Below are positions 12,453 through 13,056 of a stretch of DNA of 13,056 nucleotides, in pieces (the first letter of the stretch is position 1; every line of letters begins with the position of its first letter). The notes under the pieces were generated by a model that saw only the letters and a program-made list of their open reading frames with translations, did not search any database and was not told where the DNA came from. The translations under genes and the position numbers were made by a program. Origin of the DNA: Ignavibacteriota bacterium (GTDB lineage: Bacteria > Bacteroidota > Ignavibacteria > Palsa-1295); assembly GCA_025357895.1 (NCBI GenBank), contig JANYLL010000280.1:1-13056 (forward strand), read 5' to 3'.

Positions 12453-13056
12453 ATGAGCAGACTTACAGATAGTTTTCGGAATATCTTCAAGATCGATGAA
12501 CTCCGTCAGCGCATTATCTATACGATTGCGCTGCTGGTTGTTGTTCGTTTTGGAGCACATATTACTCTTCCCGGAATCGATGTGCATGCACTCGAACGTC
12601 AGGCAGGAAGCGGAGGTGCTAATTCGCTTTTCGGATTATATGATCTTTTTGTAGGCGGTGCATTTAAGAATGCCGCTATTTTTGCTTTGGGTATTATGCC
12701 CTATATTTCTACGTCGATCATCATTCAGTTGATGGGAAGCGTTGTTCCATATTTTCAGAAACTTCAAAAAGAAGGCGAAGAAGGCAGAAAAAAGATTACG
12801 CAGCTTACCCGTGTTGGAACATTCGTGGTAGGTTCATTGCAGGCAATCGGTGTTGCCGTTCATTTGCGCAGCTTACCGGGTGGTGTTGTGGCAGATGGAA
12901 TCAGTCCACTTTTGTTCACCATTAGTACAGTTTTCTGCCTTGCTGCCGGAACAATGTTTATGATGTGGCTCGGTGAACAGATCACTGAACGCGGAATCGG
13001 AAACGGAATTTCTCTTATCATCTTCATCGGAATTATCGCAAGATTTCCTTCTGCAG
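12453..13056 (+). CDS. secY: Protein translocase subunit SecY, N-terminal part (runs off right edge)
   Basis: SecY is the channel of the Sec translocon in the inner membrane, working with SecE, SecG and SecA. The frame is open from ATG 12453 to the end of the window (201 codons of an expected 430-450). Residues 1-20 are cytoplasmic and end in KIDELRQR. Membrane segment 1 is about 21-39. The plug region follows (near 58-72, SLFGLYDLFVGGAF). The lateral-gate helix 2 has ALGIMPYISTSIIIQLM (78-94). A charged loop (102-115) and QLTR (117-120) lead into segment 3, segment 4 is near 153-172, and the signature WLGEQITERGIGNGIS is at 172-187. The start is chosen by family fit; there is no Shine-Dalgarno sequence and C is at -3, unlike most genes here. 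map, infA and rpmJ may follow but lie outside. Confidence 0.97.
   Translation, partial: MSRLTDSFRNIFKIDELRQRIIYTIALLVVVRFGAHITLPGIDVHALERQAGSGGANSLFGLYDLFVGGAFKNAAIFALGIMPYISTSIIIQLMGSVVPYFQKLQKEGEEGRKKITQLTRVGTFVVGSLQAIGVAVHLRSLPGGVVADGISPLLFTISTVFCLAAGTMFMMWLGEQITERGIGNGISLIIFIGIIARFPSA

Overview
This window is the left part of a long ribosomal-protein locus (S10 and spc clusters joined), with tuf in front of it and one unrelated, divergently transcribed membrane-protein gene at the left edge. All 22 ribosomal and secretion genes from rpsJ to secY, and tuf, lie on the plus strand in the canonical bacterial order. Lineage is inferred, not proven. The EF-Tu wording (for example the stretch after NKCD reading IADPELLELVELELRELL, and GRGTVGTGR), Met for the second His of the L2 HPHGGGEG motif, and near absence of Shine-Dalgarno sequences all point to the Bacteroidota/Chlorobi side of the FCB group, probably a Chlorobi, Ignavibacteria or Kapabacteria relative. 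The short zinc-type S14 argues against a typical Bacteroidia member.

Layout. Positions 1-752 (minus strand) hold the first 250 codons of a multi-pass GT-C/GT39-type glycosyltransferase that runs off the left edge. Positions 753-1146 are a divergent intergenic region with a consensus-like promoter for the glycosyltransferase and a strong hairpin in the tuf leader. tuf (1147-2355) is followed by a textbook intrinsic terminator (2363-2392), so it is largely a separate unit. The usual upstream partners rpsL, rpsG and fusA are not here. From 2435 the cluster runs rpsJ, rplC, rplD, rplW, rplB, rpsS, rplV, rpsC, rplP, rpmC, rpsQ, rplN, rplX, rplE, rpsN, rpsH, rplF, rplR, rpsE, rpmD, rplO and secY. 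secY is cut by the right edge after 201 codons. I see no terminator between rpsQ and rplN, so the S10 and spc clusters may be one transcript.

The products build both ribosomal subunits, load aminoacyl-tRNA (EF-Tu) and form the membrane exit channel (SecY). Coupling them in one locus is the normal bacterial arrangement. Most intergenic gaps are under 40 nt. The larger gaps (before rplC, rplB, rpsC, rplE, rpsH and rplO) mostly contain small inverted or direct repeats that could be regulatory.

I found no tRNA, rRNA, CRISPR array, insertion sequence or attachment site. I do not see a new biological system here. The points worth a second look are the translation-start pattern (17 of 23 starts have A at -3, few have Shine-Dalgarno sequences, three are non-ATG), the charged tails on L22, S3 and L5, and the hairpins in the leaders.
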